Assembly: GCF_013409745.1 (NCBI RefSeq) | Contig: NZ_JACCBH010000001.1 | Location: 682,001 to 746,000 of the forward strand | Direction of reading: 5' to 3' | From: Microbacterium pseudoresistens | GTDB lineage: Bacteria > Actinomycetota > Actinomycetes > Actinomycetales > Microbacteriaceae | Length of the DNA: 64,000 nt | Shown here: piece by piece, positions 1 to 8,447 of the stretch | Layout of the letters: each line of letters opens with the position of its first letter | Numbering within the stretch: position 1 is the first letter of the stretch | The notes under the pieces: model-generated | Database searches by the model: none | Told to the model about the DNA's origin: nothing | The model's input: only the letters and a program-made list of their open reading frames with translations | Position numbers and translations under genes: made by a program

Positions 1-1
1 C

Positions 2-34
2 ATCGTCATGGAGCCGCCCGCACCGCTGGGCTGA
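2..34 (+). CDS. Possible C-terminal end of a gene entering from the left
   Basis: The first bases read as ten in-frame codons ending in TGA at 32-34 (tail IVMEPPAPLG). This would be convergent with cydC, which ends 30 bases further on. There is too little sequence to name it, and a chance open frame of this length is likely. Confidence 0.2.
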   Translation: MVMEPPAPLG

Positions 35-63
35 ACCGCGCGCGGCCGTTCGTCAGCGGCCGC

Positions 64-1716
64 TCACACGGTGCGTCCGGCCTCGATACGCACGATTCGG
101 TCGACCATGCCCTCCGGCGGCGCGACGTGCGAGATCAGCAGCACCGACTGCTCGCCCGCAGCATCCAACAGGTCGCGCAGCAGCGCATCGGATGCCTCGG
201 GATCGACGCCGGCGGTCGGCTCGTCGAGCACGAGCACGGGGAATCCCCGCAGCAGGGCCCGGGCCAGCGCGATGCGCTGCGCCTGCCCGCCAGAGACCAG
301 CGCTCCCCGGTCGCCGACCCGGGCATCCAGTCCGCCGCGCTCGCGCACCCAGTCGCCGAGCCCCACACGTCCGAGCACCGCGAGCAGGTCGTCATCGGTG
401 GCGGTGTCGCGCGCGAAAAGCAGGTTCTGCCTGATGTCCTCATCGAAGAGCTGCGGATGCTGTTCGCACAGCCCGATCGTGCAACGCAGCGCGGGGCCGC
501 TGAGGTCGGCGGCATCCGTATCGCCCACGACGTACTCGCCGTCCGCACGCAGGAAGCCGACGAGCACCGAGGCGAGCGAGCTCTTGCCCGCCCCGCTCGG
601 ACCCGACACGAGCACACGCTCCCCGGGCGCGAGATCGAGCGAGACGCCGCGCAGCGCGGGCGCCCCGCCGGGCCAGGATGCGTGCACATCCCGCAGGCGC
701 AGTGCGGTGCCGGTCGGGGCGTCGTCGGATCCGGCATCCGGGCGGAGCTCGCCCGGCATCTCCGACGGCAGCGCGCCGACGATGCGCTCAGCACTCGCGC
801 GCACGTTCCGCCACGACGAGGCGGCAACCGGAACCGCCCCGAACACCTCGAACACGACCATCGGCACGAGCACGACCACGGCGAGCCACGGGCCATCGAT
901 CGCCCCGGTCACAAAGCCGGGCGATGCGGCCACCACGGCCCACGCCGAGGCGAGCCCGGCGAGCAGCGAGACGACGCCCGCCGCGATCGCCTGCGCCAGC
1001 GATGCGCGCGACACGGTACGGCGCACCGCCGCGTCAGCCCGCTCGATCCGCTCACGCGCCTCGTCTTCGGCGCCGTAGGCGAGGAGCACATCGAGGCTGC
1101 CCAGATAGTCGACGAGCGATGCCGACAGCTCGGCGCGATCGCGCGAGACCCGCTCCTCTGCGCGGGAGCCGAAGATCCGGCCGAGCCCGATCGCCACGGC
1201 GGCCGCGGTGAGCAGGCACGCGGCGAGCACGAGGGCGGCGGGCGGCGAGACGACCGCGATGAACACCACCGACCCGATCGCCACGACGCCGGCGACGGCG
1301 AGAGGCTGCACGACGCGCAGCGGAAGGTTCTGCAGGTTCTCCACATCGTCGACGAGCGCCGACAGCATCCGGCCGCGATCGGCCCGCCCGAGGCCGGCCG
1401 GCGAGAGCGGGATGAGCCGGCGCACCATGTCGGACCGCGTCGTCGCCAGTTGGCGCAGCGCGGCGTCGTGCCCGGCCAGCCGTTCGAGATAGCGGAACAC
1501 GGCGCGCGAGACCGCGAAGAAGCGCACGCCGACGATGGCGACCGACAGCGGCACGAGCGAGTCGACGATCGATGCGCTGACGATCAGCCAGCCGCTGACG
1601 GCGAGCAGCGATACGGCGGCCGCGGACGAGAGCACCCCCCAGATGAGCCCGGGAAGGAATCGCCGCATCGGCGGCTGCGCCAGACGCAAGATGCTGCGGA
1701 CCGTCGCCGCGGTCAT
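64..1716 (-). CDS. cydC: Thiol reductant ABC exporter subunit CydC
   Basis: Half of the heterodimeric CydDC ABC exporter, which moves glutathione/cysteine-type reductants outward and is needed to assemble cytochrome bd. The 550-residue protein has an N-terminal six-helix membrane domain and a C-terminal ATPase domain with Walker A GPSGAGKSS (about residue 375), signature VSGGQAQR and Walker B LVLDEPTAGVD. I place the start at ATG 1716, which overlaps the cydD stop in an ATGA; the longer open frame upstream lies inside cydD and has no conserved content. It is the last gene of a tightly coupled cydABDC operon, the usual order in actinobacteria. Confidence 0.93.
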   Translation of the reverse strand: MTAATVRSILRLAQPPMRRFLPGLIWGVLSSAAAVSLLAVSGWLIVSASIVDSLVPLSVAIVGVRFFAVSRAVFRYLERLAGHDAALRQLATTRSDMVRRLIPLSPAGLGRADRGRMLSALVDDVENLQNLPLRVVQPLAVAGVVAIGSVVFIAVVSPPAALVLAACLLTAAAVAIGLGRIFGSRAEERVSRDRAELSASLVDYLGSLDVLLAYGAEDEARERIERADAAVRRTVSRASLAQAIAAGVVSLLAGLASAWAVVAASPGFVTGAIDGPWLAVVVLVPMVVFEVFGAVPVAASSWRNVRASAERIVGALPSEMPGELRPDAGSDDAPTGTALRLRDVHASWPGGAPALRGVSLDLAPGERVLVSGPSGAGKSSLASVLVGFLRADGEYVVGDTDAADLSGPALRCTIGLCEQHPQLFDEDIRQNLLFARDTATDDDLLAVLGRVGLGDWVRERGGLDARVGDRGALVSGGQAQRIALARALLRGFPVLVLDEPTAGVDPEASDALLRDLLDAAGEQSVLLISHVAPPEGMVDRIVRIEAGRTV

Positions 1717-3335
1717 GCGCTCACTCCCAGGGGGACAACCTGGTCGGCGATGTCTCGCGCCGTTCGGCGATGCGAGACGAGCAGGATCGTGGCGCCTGCG
1801 TCGGCGCGGTCGCGGAGCGCACGCCACAGGCGCGACTCGGTGTCGGCATCCAGCGCGCTCGAGGGCTCGTCGAGCACGAGGATGCGGGCCGGGCCTGCCG
1901 CGTGGCGGTACAGCGCCCGCGCGACGGCCACCCGCTGCGCCTGCCCGCCCGAGAGTCCGCCGCCCTGCACGCCGAGCTCCTGCGCCGGGTCGATGTCATC
2001 GGCGCAGGCGTCGCGCAGGGCGTCACGGACGGCATCGGCATCCGGAGCGCTGCCGAGGGAGACGTTCGCCGCGACGGTGCCGCGCAGCAGACCCGGTACC
2101 TGGCCCGCCCACGCGAGCCAGTCCGCCGCAGCGAGCGTGCGCACGTCGACGCCGCGGACGCTCGCCTCGCCTTCGAACGCGGCCGCACCGCGCAGCGCAG
2201 CGATGAGACTCGACTTGCCCGATCCGCTGGGCCCCTCCAGGAGCGTGATCGTGCCGGGCTCCGCGATGAGCGAGCCGGGCGGGAGGAGGCGCTCGCCGTG
2301 CCGCACGCGCACGTCGGCGAGGGTGAGAGCCGGTGCAGAGAGGTCGCCGTGTCTCGCCTCGCTCCGCTGGTTCAACGACCGAGGGGCGTCCTGCGCGGCG
2401 TCGAGCACCGCGAACACATCGTCGGTCGCGGCCACTCCCTCGGCGGCGGCGTGGAACTGCACGCCCACCTGGCGGATCGGCAGGAACGCCTCGGGGGCGA
2501 GCAGCAGCACGAACAACCCGACCTCGAGTGTCAGGTCTCCGGCGAGCAGCCGGAACCCCACCGCCACGGCGATCAGCGCCACGGCGAGCGAGGCGAGCAG
2601 CTCCATCGCGAACCCCGACAGGAAGGAGAACCGCAGCACGGTCATCGTCTCGCGGCGGTACTGATCGGCCGTCGCCTCGATCTGCGCGGCAGCCCTCCGC
2701 TCCCGCCCGAACAGCCGCAGCGTCGCAAGGCCCTGCACGGTGTCGGCGAACCGCGCAGCAAGATGCTGCAGCGTCTGCCACTGCCTGCGCTGCACGGTGC
2801 GCGTGGCGACTCCGATGAGGACCATGAACACGGGGATCAGCGGCAGCGTGATGACTGCGATGAGGCCGCTCTGCCAGTCCTGCCACCACATGACGGCGAC
2901 GATCACGGGCGTCGCGATCACCGTGAGCACGAGCTGCGAAATGTACTTCGCGAAGTACGCATCCAGCGCCTCGAGTCCGTGCCCGGCCGTGACCGCCAGC
3001 GCCGCCCGGTTGCGCGCGGCGAGCCATCCGGGGCCCAGCGCCCCGATCGCCCGGATCAGCGCCCGGCGCAGCTGCGCACCCGTGGCCGCCGCCGCCCGCA
3101 TCCCGGCGACATCGGATGCGGCGATCAGCGCACCCCGCAGCAGCGCGAGGGCGAGCATCCACACCACGGATGCGAGCACCGGGCGCCCGGCGATGGCGCC
3201 GGTGACGGCATCCGTGAGGAACCATGCGAACGCGACGACGACGGCGGTCTGCAGCACGCCGAGCGCCGCGGCGAGCGCGAAGAACCCCCGCGCGGCCGCG
3301 GCGTAGCTGAGAAGGCGCGGATCGACGGGTTTCAC
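1713..3335 (-). CDS. cydD: Thiol reductant ABC exporter subunit CydD
   Basis: Partner of CydC in the CydDC exporter. The 540-residue protein has a membrane domain beginning near YAAAARGFFALAAALG, then an ATPase domain with Walker A GPSGSGKSS, signature LSGGQAQR and Walker B LVLDEPSSALD. The start is GTG 3335, overlapping the cydB stop as GTGA; a frame running further upstream is antisense-like content inside cydB. The linker before the ATPase domain (around SLNQRSEARHGD) is encoded by a copy of a short dispersed repeat at 2351-2380, so that stretch is probably a tolerated insertion. Confidence 0.93.
   Translation of the reverse strand: MKPVDPRLLSYAAAARGFFALAAALGVLQTAVVVAFAWFLTDAVTGAIAGRPVLASVVWMLALALLRGALIAASDVAGMRAAAATGAQLRRALIRAIGALGPGWLAARNRAALAVTAGHGLEALDAYFAKYISQLVLTVIATPVIVAVMWWQDWQSGLIAVITLPLIPVFMVLIGVATRTVQRRQWQTLQHLAARFADTVQGLATLRLFGRERRAAAQIEATADQYRRETMTVLRFSFLSGFAMELLASLAVALIAVAVGFRLLAGDLTLEVGLFVLLLAPEAFLPIRQVGVQFHAAAEGVAATDDVFAVLDAAQDAPRSLNQRSEARHGDLSAPALTLADVRVRHGERLLPPGSLIAEPGTITLLEGPSGSGKSSLIAALRGAAAFEGEASVRGVDVRTLAAADWLAWAGQVPGLLRGTVAANVSLGSAPDADAVRDALRDACADDIDPAQELGVQGGGLSGGQAQRVAVARALYRHAAGPARILVLDEPSSALDADTESRLWRALRDRADAGATILLVSHRRTARDIADQVVPLGVSA
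2351..2380 (-). repeat. Dispersed GGTCGTTGA-type repeat inside cydD
   Basis: On the minus strand this reads GGTCGTTGAACCAGCGGAGC and continues GAGGCGAGAC. It resembles intergenic sequences at 41671-41694 and 63286-63310. It is in frame and codes for part of the CydD linker. Confidence 0.55.
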
Positions 3336-4357
3336 GCGTGCGCGGCCGCTCCCTCGATCGAGGTGCGGGTCACGCGCTTGCGGAACACCCAGTACGTCCA
3401 CCCCTGGTACAGGAGCACGAGCGGCAGGGCGACCAGCGCCGTCCAGCTCATGATCTGCAGGGTGTACTCGGTGCTCGAGGCGTTCTCGATCGTGAGGCTG
3501 AAGGCCGGATCGATCGTCGAGGGCAGCACGTTCGGGAACAGTGCCGCGAACAGAGTGACCACCGCGAACAGGGTGGTCAGCGCGCCGAACGCGAACGCCC
3601 AGCCCTCGCGCCCCCGCAGGTTCGAGACGATCGAGAGCACGAGCGACACGGCGGCGAGCGCGGCCAGCACGAGCACGACGACCGAGAAGTGCGCGATCAC
3701 CGTCCAGATGAGGAACGCGGCGGCGACGACGAGGGTCGCCAGTCCCGCGCGCAGGGCGAGCCGACGGGCATCTGCGCGCAGTTGACCGTCGGTCTTCAGG
3801 GCGACGAACGTGACCCCGTGCGTGAAGAACAGCAGCAGAGTGGTGAGTCCGCCCAGCAGCGCGTAGCCGTTGAGCAGGTCGAACAGGGTGCCGGTGTAGA
3901 CGTGCCGCTCGTCCAGCGCGACGCCCTGGACGATGTTCGCGAAGGCGACGCCCCAGAGGAACGCGGGCACGGCCGATCCGATCACGATCATCCGGTCGAA
4001 GCCGGCCTTCCACCGCTCGCTCTTGCCTTGATGCCGGTACTCGAACGACACGCCACGCAGGATGAGGGCGAGCAGGATGAGCAGCAGCGCGAGGTAAAAG
4101 CCGCTGAACAGCGAGGCGTACCACTCCGGGAACGAGGCGAACAGGCACGCGCCGGCGACGATGAGCCAGGTCTCGTTGAGATCCCACACCGGGCCGATCG
4201 TGTTGATGATCTGCCGTCGCGTGACGTCGTCCGTGTTCTTGCCGACGCCGCCGAGGAACGGCAGCGACATGCCGACGCCGAAGTCGAAGCCGTCGAGCAC
4301 GAAGTAGCCGACGAAGAGGAAGGCGATGATGCCGAACCAGAGTGTTGCGAGATCCAT
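3332..4357 (-). CDS. cydB: Cytochrome bd ubiquinol/menaquinol oxidase subunit II
   Basis: Membrane subunit II of the high-affinity bd-type quinol oxidase that reduces oxygen to water. It is 341 residues, the normal family length, with about eight or nine hydrophobic segments, and opens with the typical CydB N-terminus (LWFGIIAFLFVGYFVLDGFD). ATG 4357 is preferred because GAGAGG lies 7 bases upstream; a GTG six bases earlier would overlap that ribosome-binding site. It follows cydA by 11 bases and is coupled to cydD through a GTGA overlap. Confidence 0.96.
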   Translation of the reverse strand: MDLATLWFGIIAFLFVGYFVLDGFDFGVGMSLPFLGGVGKNTDDVTRRQIINTIGPVWDLNETWLIVAGACLFASFPEWYASLFSGFYLALLLILLALILRGVSFEYRHQGKSERWKAGFDRMIVIGSAVPAFLWGVAFANIVQGVALDERHVYTGTLFDLLNGYALLGGLTTLLLFFTHGVTFVALKTDGQLRADARRLALRAGLATLVVAAAFLIWTVIAHFSVVVLVLAALAAVSLVLSIVSNLRGREGWAFAFGALTTLFAVVTLFAALFPNVLPSTIDPAFSLTIENASSTEYTLQIMSWTALVALPLVLLYQGWTYWVFRKRVTRTSIEGAAAHA

Positions 4358-4368
4358 GTCCACACCTC

Positions 4369-5784
4369 TCAGTACACGGCCGACGGCAGCGGGGCCGACT
4401 CGTCTGCGGGCTTCTCTTCGGTATCGGGCCCCTTCTGCGCGGCCTTCACGATGAGGCGCACCTCGACCACGGCGAGTGCGGCGTAGATCGCGGTGAACGC
4501 GATGAGCGAGATGAGCACTTCGAGCCCGCTCGTGCCCGGCGAGACGCCGTCACGCGTGCTCATGAGGCCGAACACGATCCATGGCTGCCTGCCCATCTCG
4601 GTGAACACCCATCCGACGATGTTCGCGAGCAGAGCGAGAGGGAACGACCAGATCGCAAGCTTCCACATCCACGGGGCGACCGGCCGCTTCGCGCCCTTTC
4701 GGGTGACCCAGAGGCCAGCGAGGGCGACGAGCGCGTGGGCCATTCCCAGGCCGATCATCCAGCGGAACGCCCAGTAGGTGATCCACAGCACGGGGGCAAA
4801 GTTGTCGATGCCGAGGTCGGCGTACGTCGTGGCGTACTCGGCGTTCAGGTCGTTGATGCCGTGCACGCACGCGTCGAGGGTGTGGGTCGACAACAGTGAG
4901 AGCAGGTACGGCACGCGGATCGAGAACAGCTCGGACAACCCGTCGGGCGTGCCGAGCGTGAACAGGCTGAAGGAGGCATCCGGGCCGCAGACCGTGTTGA
5001 ACGTCGCTTCGGCGGCGGCCATCTTCATCGGCTGCGCGGCGTACATCGCCAGCCCCAGCTGATCTCCCGACAGCACGATCCCGGCCGTCGAGACGAGCAT
5101 GCTCCACAGGCCGAACTTCAGCGAGACGCGCATGGTGTCCGCGTGCTGGCCGCGGTAGAGGTGCCACGCCGAGACCGAGATGATCACACCGGCGGCGAAC
5201 ATGAACGCGCCGAAGATCGTGTGCGGGAACGCGGCGAGCGCGACGGGGTTCGTCAGCAGCGCCCAGAAGTCGACGAGCTCGGCGCGGTTGGTGACGGGGT
5301 TGTACTCGTAGCCGACCGGGTTCTGCATGAACGCGTTGGCGGCGATGATGAAATATGCCGACAGCGTGCTGCCGATCGCGACGCACCAGATGGATGCCAG
5401 GTGCAGCTTCTGCGGCAGTTTGTCCCAGCCGAAGATCCACACGCCGATGAACGTCGCCTCGAAGAAGAAGGCCAGCAGACCCTCGAAGGCGAGCGGCGCG
5501 CCGAACACGTCGCCGACGAAGCGCGAGTAGTCCGACCAGTTCATGCCGAACTGGAACTCCTGCACGATTCCGGTCACCACGCCCATGGCGAAGTTGATGA
5601 GGAAGATCTTGCCGAAGAAGCGGGTGAGGTGCAGGTAGTGCACCTTGGCGGTGCGCACCCACGCGGTCTGGAAGATCGCGGCGGCGAGGGCCATGCCGAT
5701 CGTGAGCGGCACGAACAGGTAGTGATAGACGGTGGTCAGGCCGAACTGCCAGCGCGACAGGACGAGCGGGTCGAGCCACTCCAC
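4369..5784 (-). CDS. cydA: Cytochrome bd ubiquinol/menaquinol oxidase subunit I
   Basis: Heme-bearing subunit I of cytochrome bd oxidase. Visible landmarks are the N-terminal heme b595-ligand region VYHYLFVPLTIG (His about residue 21) and the GWVFTEMGRQPW signature that binds heme/quinol. At 471 residues it has the short Q-loop typical of actinobacteria and Firmicutes rather than the 522-residue enterobacterial form. The start is GTG 5784, with AGGAGG 9 bases upstream; the nearby ATG at 5791 is out of frame. It is the first gene of cydABDC. The window also has menD and menA, so menaquinol is the likely substrate. Confidence 0.97.
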   Translation of the reverse strand: MEWLDPLVLSRWQFGLTTVYHYLFVPLTIGMALAAAIFQTAWVRTAKVHYLHLTRFFGKIFLINFAMGVVTGIVQEFQFGMNWSDYSRFVGDVFGAPLAFEGLLAFFFEATFIGVWIFGWDKLPQKLHLASIWCVAIGSTLSAYFIIAANAFMQNPVGYEYNPVTNRAELVDFWALLTNPVALAAFPHTIFGAFMFAAGVIISVSAWHLYRGQHADTMRVSLKFGLWSMLVSTAGIVLSGDQLGLAMYAAQPMKMAAAEATFNTVCGPDASFSLFTLGTPDGLSELFSIRVPYLLSLLSTHTLDACVHGINDLNAEYATTYADLGIDNFAPVLWITYWAFRWMIGLGMAHALVALAGLWVTRKGAKRPVAPWMWKLAIWSFPLALLANIVGWVFTEMGRQPWIVFGLMSTRDGVSPGTSGLEVLISLIAFTAIYAALAVVEVRLIVKAAQKGPDTEEKPADESAPLPSAVY

Positions 5785-5825
5785 GTGCCATCGCCTCCTC
5801 TCGGTGCGCGGTTGCGCTCGGCCCC

Positions 5826-5831
5826 ATTATG
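5826..5831 (-). promoter_or_regulatory. Candidate -10 box for the cyd operon
   Basis: CATAAT on the minus strand, about 42 bases before the cydA GTG, in otherwise GC-rich sequence. No convincing -35 is seen, which suggests an activator-dependent promoter. Confidence 0.4.
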
Positions 5832-5893
5832 ACCCGCGGTTCACGCCGAAAAGCACGTTTCAACAGCTCTTCCACCCGGATGCCGATAGGCAT

Positions 5894-5914
5894 TCCGGAT
5901 CGTCTCGATCCGGA
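5894..5914. promoter_or_regulatory. Perfect 9-3-9 inverted repeat between cydA and moaB
   Basis: TCCGGATCG-tct-CGATCCGGA lies in the divergent intergenic region. It ends 19 bases before the putative moaB -10 (TAGGCT, 5933-5938), so it covers that promoter's -35 zone. It may be an operator or an RNA stem. Confidence 0.5.
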
Positions 5915-5944
5915 TCCGGGATGCAGGCTGAGTAGGCTGAGGCC

Positions 5945-6454
5945 ATGCATGCCCCCGCCCCTGCTGATGCCGCCGCAGACCTGCGCGCCGCGGTGGTCAC
6001 GGTCTCGGACCGCTCGGCGGCGGGGATGCGCGCCGACGGCGGCGGACCGGTTGCGGTCGAGGCTCTGCGCGAGGCCGGCTTCACGTGCGATGAGGCCGCG
6101 ATCGTGCCCGACGGCGCCGACAGCGTCGAGGGGGCGCTGCGCGCAGCGATCGACGCCGGGGCGCGCCTCATCGTCACCACCGGCGGCACCGGCATCGGCC
6201 CGCGCGACGAGACTCCGGAGGGCACGGCGCGTGTGATCGAGCGGGCCGTGCCCGGCATCGCCGACGAGCTGCGCCGACAGAGCGTCGCGATCACTCCGGC
6301 GGGGTTGCTCTCGCGCGGCATCGCCGGCATCGCCGGCACCGCGCTCATCGTCAACCTGCCCGGCTCGCCCAAAGCCGTCGCCGAGGGGATGCCCGTCATC
6401 CTCGGCATCGCCGCCCACGCCCTCGGGCAGCTCACCGGAGAGGATCACCCATGA
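5945..6454 (+). CDS. Molybdopterin adenylyltransferase / MoaB-Mog family protein
   Basis: Member of the MogA/MoaB family, which adenylates molybdopterin before molybdenum insertion. The 169-residue protein has the family core: VVTVSDRSAAG near the N-terminus, the TTGGTGIGPRDETPE substrate loop (about residues 78-92) and LIVNLPGSPKAV near the C-terminus. TAGGCT at 5933-5938 lies 6 bases before the ATG, so the mRNA is probably leaderless. It overlaps moaE by four bases (ATGA) and makes a two-gene operon with it. Whether it acts like MogA or MoaB cannot be told from sequence alone. Confidence 0.92.
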   Translation: MHAPAPADAAADLRAAVVTVSDRSAAGMRADGGGPVAVEALREAGFTCDEAAIVPDGADSVEGALRAAIDAGARLIVTTGGTGIGPRDETPEGTARVIERAVPGIADELRRQSVAITPAGLLSRGIAGIAGTALIVNLPGSPKAVAEGMPVILGIAAHALGQLTGEDHP

Positions 6455-6882
6455 GCATCCGCATCGCCCGCATCCGCGACGAGGCCCTGTCGATCCAGGA
6501 GCACCTCGACGCCGTCGACGACGCCACCGCGGGCGCTGTGGCGACCTTCATCGGCCGCGTGCGCGATCACGACCCGGAGGCATCGACCGACGTCGTCGCA
6601 CTCGAGTACACCGGGCATCCGGATGCGGAGAAGACCCTCGCCGGCATCGCCCAGAAGGCGATCGATGAGGCCGGGGGCGACGCCATCGTCGCCGTGAGCC
6701 ATCGCATCGGAAAGCTCGGCGTCGGCGATCTCGCCGTGGTCATCGCCGTCGCCTCCTCCCATCGCGACGAGGCGTTCACGGTCTGCCGCGACGTCATCGA
6801 GACGATAAAGCGCGAGCTGCCCATCTGGAAGCGCCAGTTCGAATCCGACGGCACCGGCGCGTGGAAGGGCATCGGCGGCTGA
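6451..6882 (+). CDS. moaE: Molybdopterin synthase catalytic subunit MoaE
   Basis: Large subunit of molybdopterin synthase, which inserts sulfur from thiocarboxylated MoaD into precursor Z. The 143-residue protein shows the family core ATFIGRVRDHDPE, LEYTGHPDAEKT, VAVSHRIGKLGVGD and the C-terminal lysine region IKRELPIWKRQ, where the catalytic lysines sit. It is coupled to the upstream MoaB/Mog gene. No moaD is seen in the window. Confidence 0.95.
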   Translation: MSIRIARIRDEALSIQEHLDAVDDATAGAVATFIGRVRDHDPEASTDVVALEYTGHPDAEKTLAGIAQKAIDEAGGDAIVAVSHRIGKLGVGDLAVVIAVASSHRDEAFTVCRDVIETIKRELPIWKRQFESDGTGAWKGIGG

Positions 6883-6959
6883 CCGTCGATACCGCACGCC
6901 CATCCCCGCCTCGGGTCAAGCGAACCGGGGGACCGTATTCGGCGACCGTCGCGTCGGCG

Positions 6960-7083
6960 GTGACCGGTCACACCCTCTACCCGCGCCTGCGCCTGCGCCA
7001 CGAGGATCCGGGACGCAGCCGCCCTCGTTGAGTCGCTGCAGGCGCTCACGCACGGCGTTCGCGTGTAGATCCGCGCCCTCAGA
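6960..7083 (-). pseudogene. Possible remnant of a winged-helix regulator
   Basis: The minus strand encodes SEGADLHANAVRERLQRLNE and then GGCVPDPRG followed by a Gly/Ala/Arg-rich stretch. This resembles the recognition helix and wing of HTH regulators of the form LHxNTVRxHLxxLxxAGLV. No start or intact flanking domain is visible. It sits at the boundary between the moaE block and the TetR/TRAP accessory block, where a decayed gene would not be surprising. Confidence 0.3.
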
Positions 7084-7102
7084 GGGTGGGGCGTGCCGAC
7101 CA

Positions 7103-7147
7103 CGACTATAGATAACGTACATTGTATTTTAGCAATGTACATAGTCG
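7103..7147. promoter_or_regulatory. Nested inverted repeat upstream of the TetR gene (candidate operator)
   Basis: Outer arms CGACTAT (7103-7109) and ATAGTCG (7141-7147) flank inner arms GTACATTG (7117-7124) and CAATGTAC (7133-7140). The local sequence is unusually AT-rich and lies 30-75 bases before the regulator's start. GTACATTGTAT within it matches the GTAYNNNGTAY-like motif also found upstream of the TRAP operon (12026-12059). Confidence 0.6.
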
Positions 7148-7176
7148 ACGTTCTACTCACGAGGAGTGGATGAATC

Positions 7177-7896
7177 GTGACCCCGGAACCATCTGACCCG
7201 CCCGATGAGCACAAAATCGATTCGGATTCGCCCGTGAAGCGACCGACCCGCAGGCAGAAAGTCACCATCACGGTGAACGAACTCGTCGATCAGAGCATCG
7301 TTCACTTGTCCGAACAGGGCCTATCGAAGTTCTCGATCCGCTCCATAGCCGCTCAGCTCTCGTTGTCCCCGATGTCGGTGTATCGATTCGTCAGCTCCAA
7401 GGACGAGTTGCTCGACCTCGTGCTGCTGCGTGTGCTGTCTCGGATCGAGATTCCGGTCACCTTCGAGCCGGAGTGGGAAGAACGCATCATCTCGATCATG
7501 TCCGCATGGCGCGAGATGCTCCTGACTCATGCCGAGATCGTTCCGCTCCTCTTGGAACGGCCGATACCGCGCGGCTCAGAAGGGCTCGCTCGCCTGCAAG
7601 AGGCGATTCTTGCCAACCTGGACGCCGCGGGCATCTCCGGTGCTCGAGCAGTGCGCGCCTTCTGGCAGATCTTCGTCCTGGCGGTGGGTCAGGTGATGTT
7701 CGATCTTCCCCGCCTCCGGCTCACCGAAGCCGACATGACCGACTACGCAAGCGCTCTCAGCAGCGTCGCCAACGAACGGTCCCTGTCGCGAGTGAGCGAG
7801 ATGGTGGAAGACCTCGCGAGCATGACGGGCCGCGGCACCTTCAGCGAGACCCTGCGTACTCTCCTGCGCGGGATCAGCATGGAGAATCCGCAGTAG
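7177..7896 (+). CDS. TetR/AcrR-family transcriptional regulator
   Basis: One-component repressor of 239 residues. An N-terminal charged tail precedes a TetR-type HTH (about residues 30-75: KFSIRSIAAQLSLSPMSVYR followed by FVSSKDELLD), and the C-terminal ligand domain is helical. GTG 7177 has GAGGAG about ten bases upstream. An ATG at 7170 opens only an eight-codon frame. The gene converges with the TRAP operon, ending 15 bases from dctQ. Operator-like motifs at its own promoter and at the operon's promoter suggest it represses both; the ligand might be the TRAP substrate. GC is lower than in the flanking housekeeping genes, as if the block had been acquired. Confidence 0.88.
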   Translation: MTPEPSDPPDEHKIDSDSPVKRPTRRQKVTITVNELVDQSIVHLSEQGLSKFSIRSIAAQLSLSPMSVYRFVSSKDELLDLVLLRVLSRIEIPVTFEPEWEERIISIMSAWREMLLTHAEIVPLLLERPIPRGSEGLARLQEAILANLDAAGISGARAVRAFWQIFVLAVGQVMFDLPRLRLTEADMTDYASALSSVANERSLSRVSEMVEDLASMTGRGTFSETLRTLLRGISMENPQ

Positions 7897-7911
7897 ACGC
7901 AGCCAGGCCAG

Positions 7912-8442
7912 CTACTCCAGAGGCAGGGCCGGCGGGGCATCCGTCTGGTCCGTTCCGTCGCGAAGCGCGCGGATGGCTTTGATCAGCGCGACGAGGAGCT
8001 CGACGCACAGCACCGCGAGGCCCACCGCGACCGCCAGGCGGCTCGGCCAGGTCGGAATCGTCAGGAGCCCCGTACGCGCTTCGCCGGACTGCAGCGCGGC
8101 GTCATAGCTCTGGAATGTCGCCACCGTCATCACCGCGCAGACGATCAATGAGAAGGATATCGCGAAGACATCCACTCCGCGCCGGATCGGCGGGCGCAGA
8201 CGCTCCACGACGAAGTCGACGCGGATCATTCCACCGAGACGCTGCGTCACGGGCAGTCCCAGGAACACCGCTGCGGCGAGAGAGAGCTCGACGAGCTCGT
8301 AGACGCCCGGCATCGAGGACCCGAGGCTCATCCTTATGACCACATCGGCGACCATCATCACCATGATCAGGAGCACGAACGCCGCCGCCAGGATGCCGAA
8401 GGCCTTCGCAAGGTAACTGCTGTACACGTTCAGAGTTCGCAT
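7912..8442 (-). CDS. TRAP transporter small permease (DctQ type)
   Basis: Four-helix small membrane subunit of a tripartite ATP-independent periplasmic (TRAP) transporter. The 176 residues include four hydrophobic segments and the DctQ hallmarks DVVIRM and ELVELSLAAAVFLGLP. ATG 8442 is favoured by GGTGAG nine bases upstream; a TTG at 8451 overlaps the dctM stop as TTGA and would add three residues. It is the last gene of the operon. Confidence 0.9.
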   Translation of the reverse strand: MRTLNVYSSYLAKAFGILAAAFVLLIMVMMVADVVIRMSLGSSMPGVYELVELSLAAAVFLGLPVTQRLGGMIRVDFVVERLRPPIRRGVDVFAISFSLIVCAVMTVATFQSYDAALQSGEARTGLLTIPTWPSRLAVAVGLAVLCVELLVALIKAIRALRDGTDQTDAPPALPLE

Positions 8443-8447
8443 GATCG

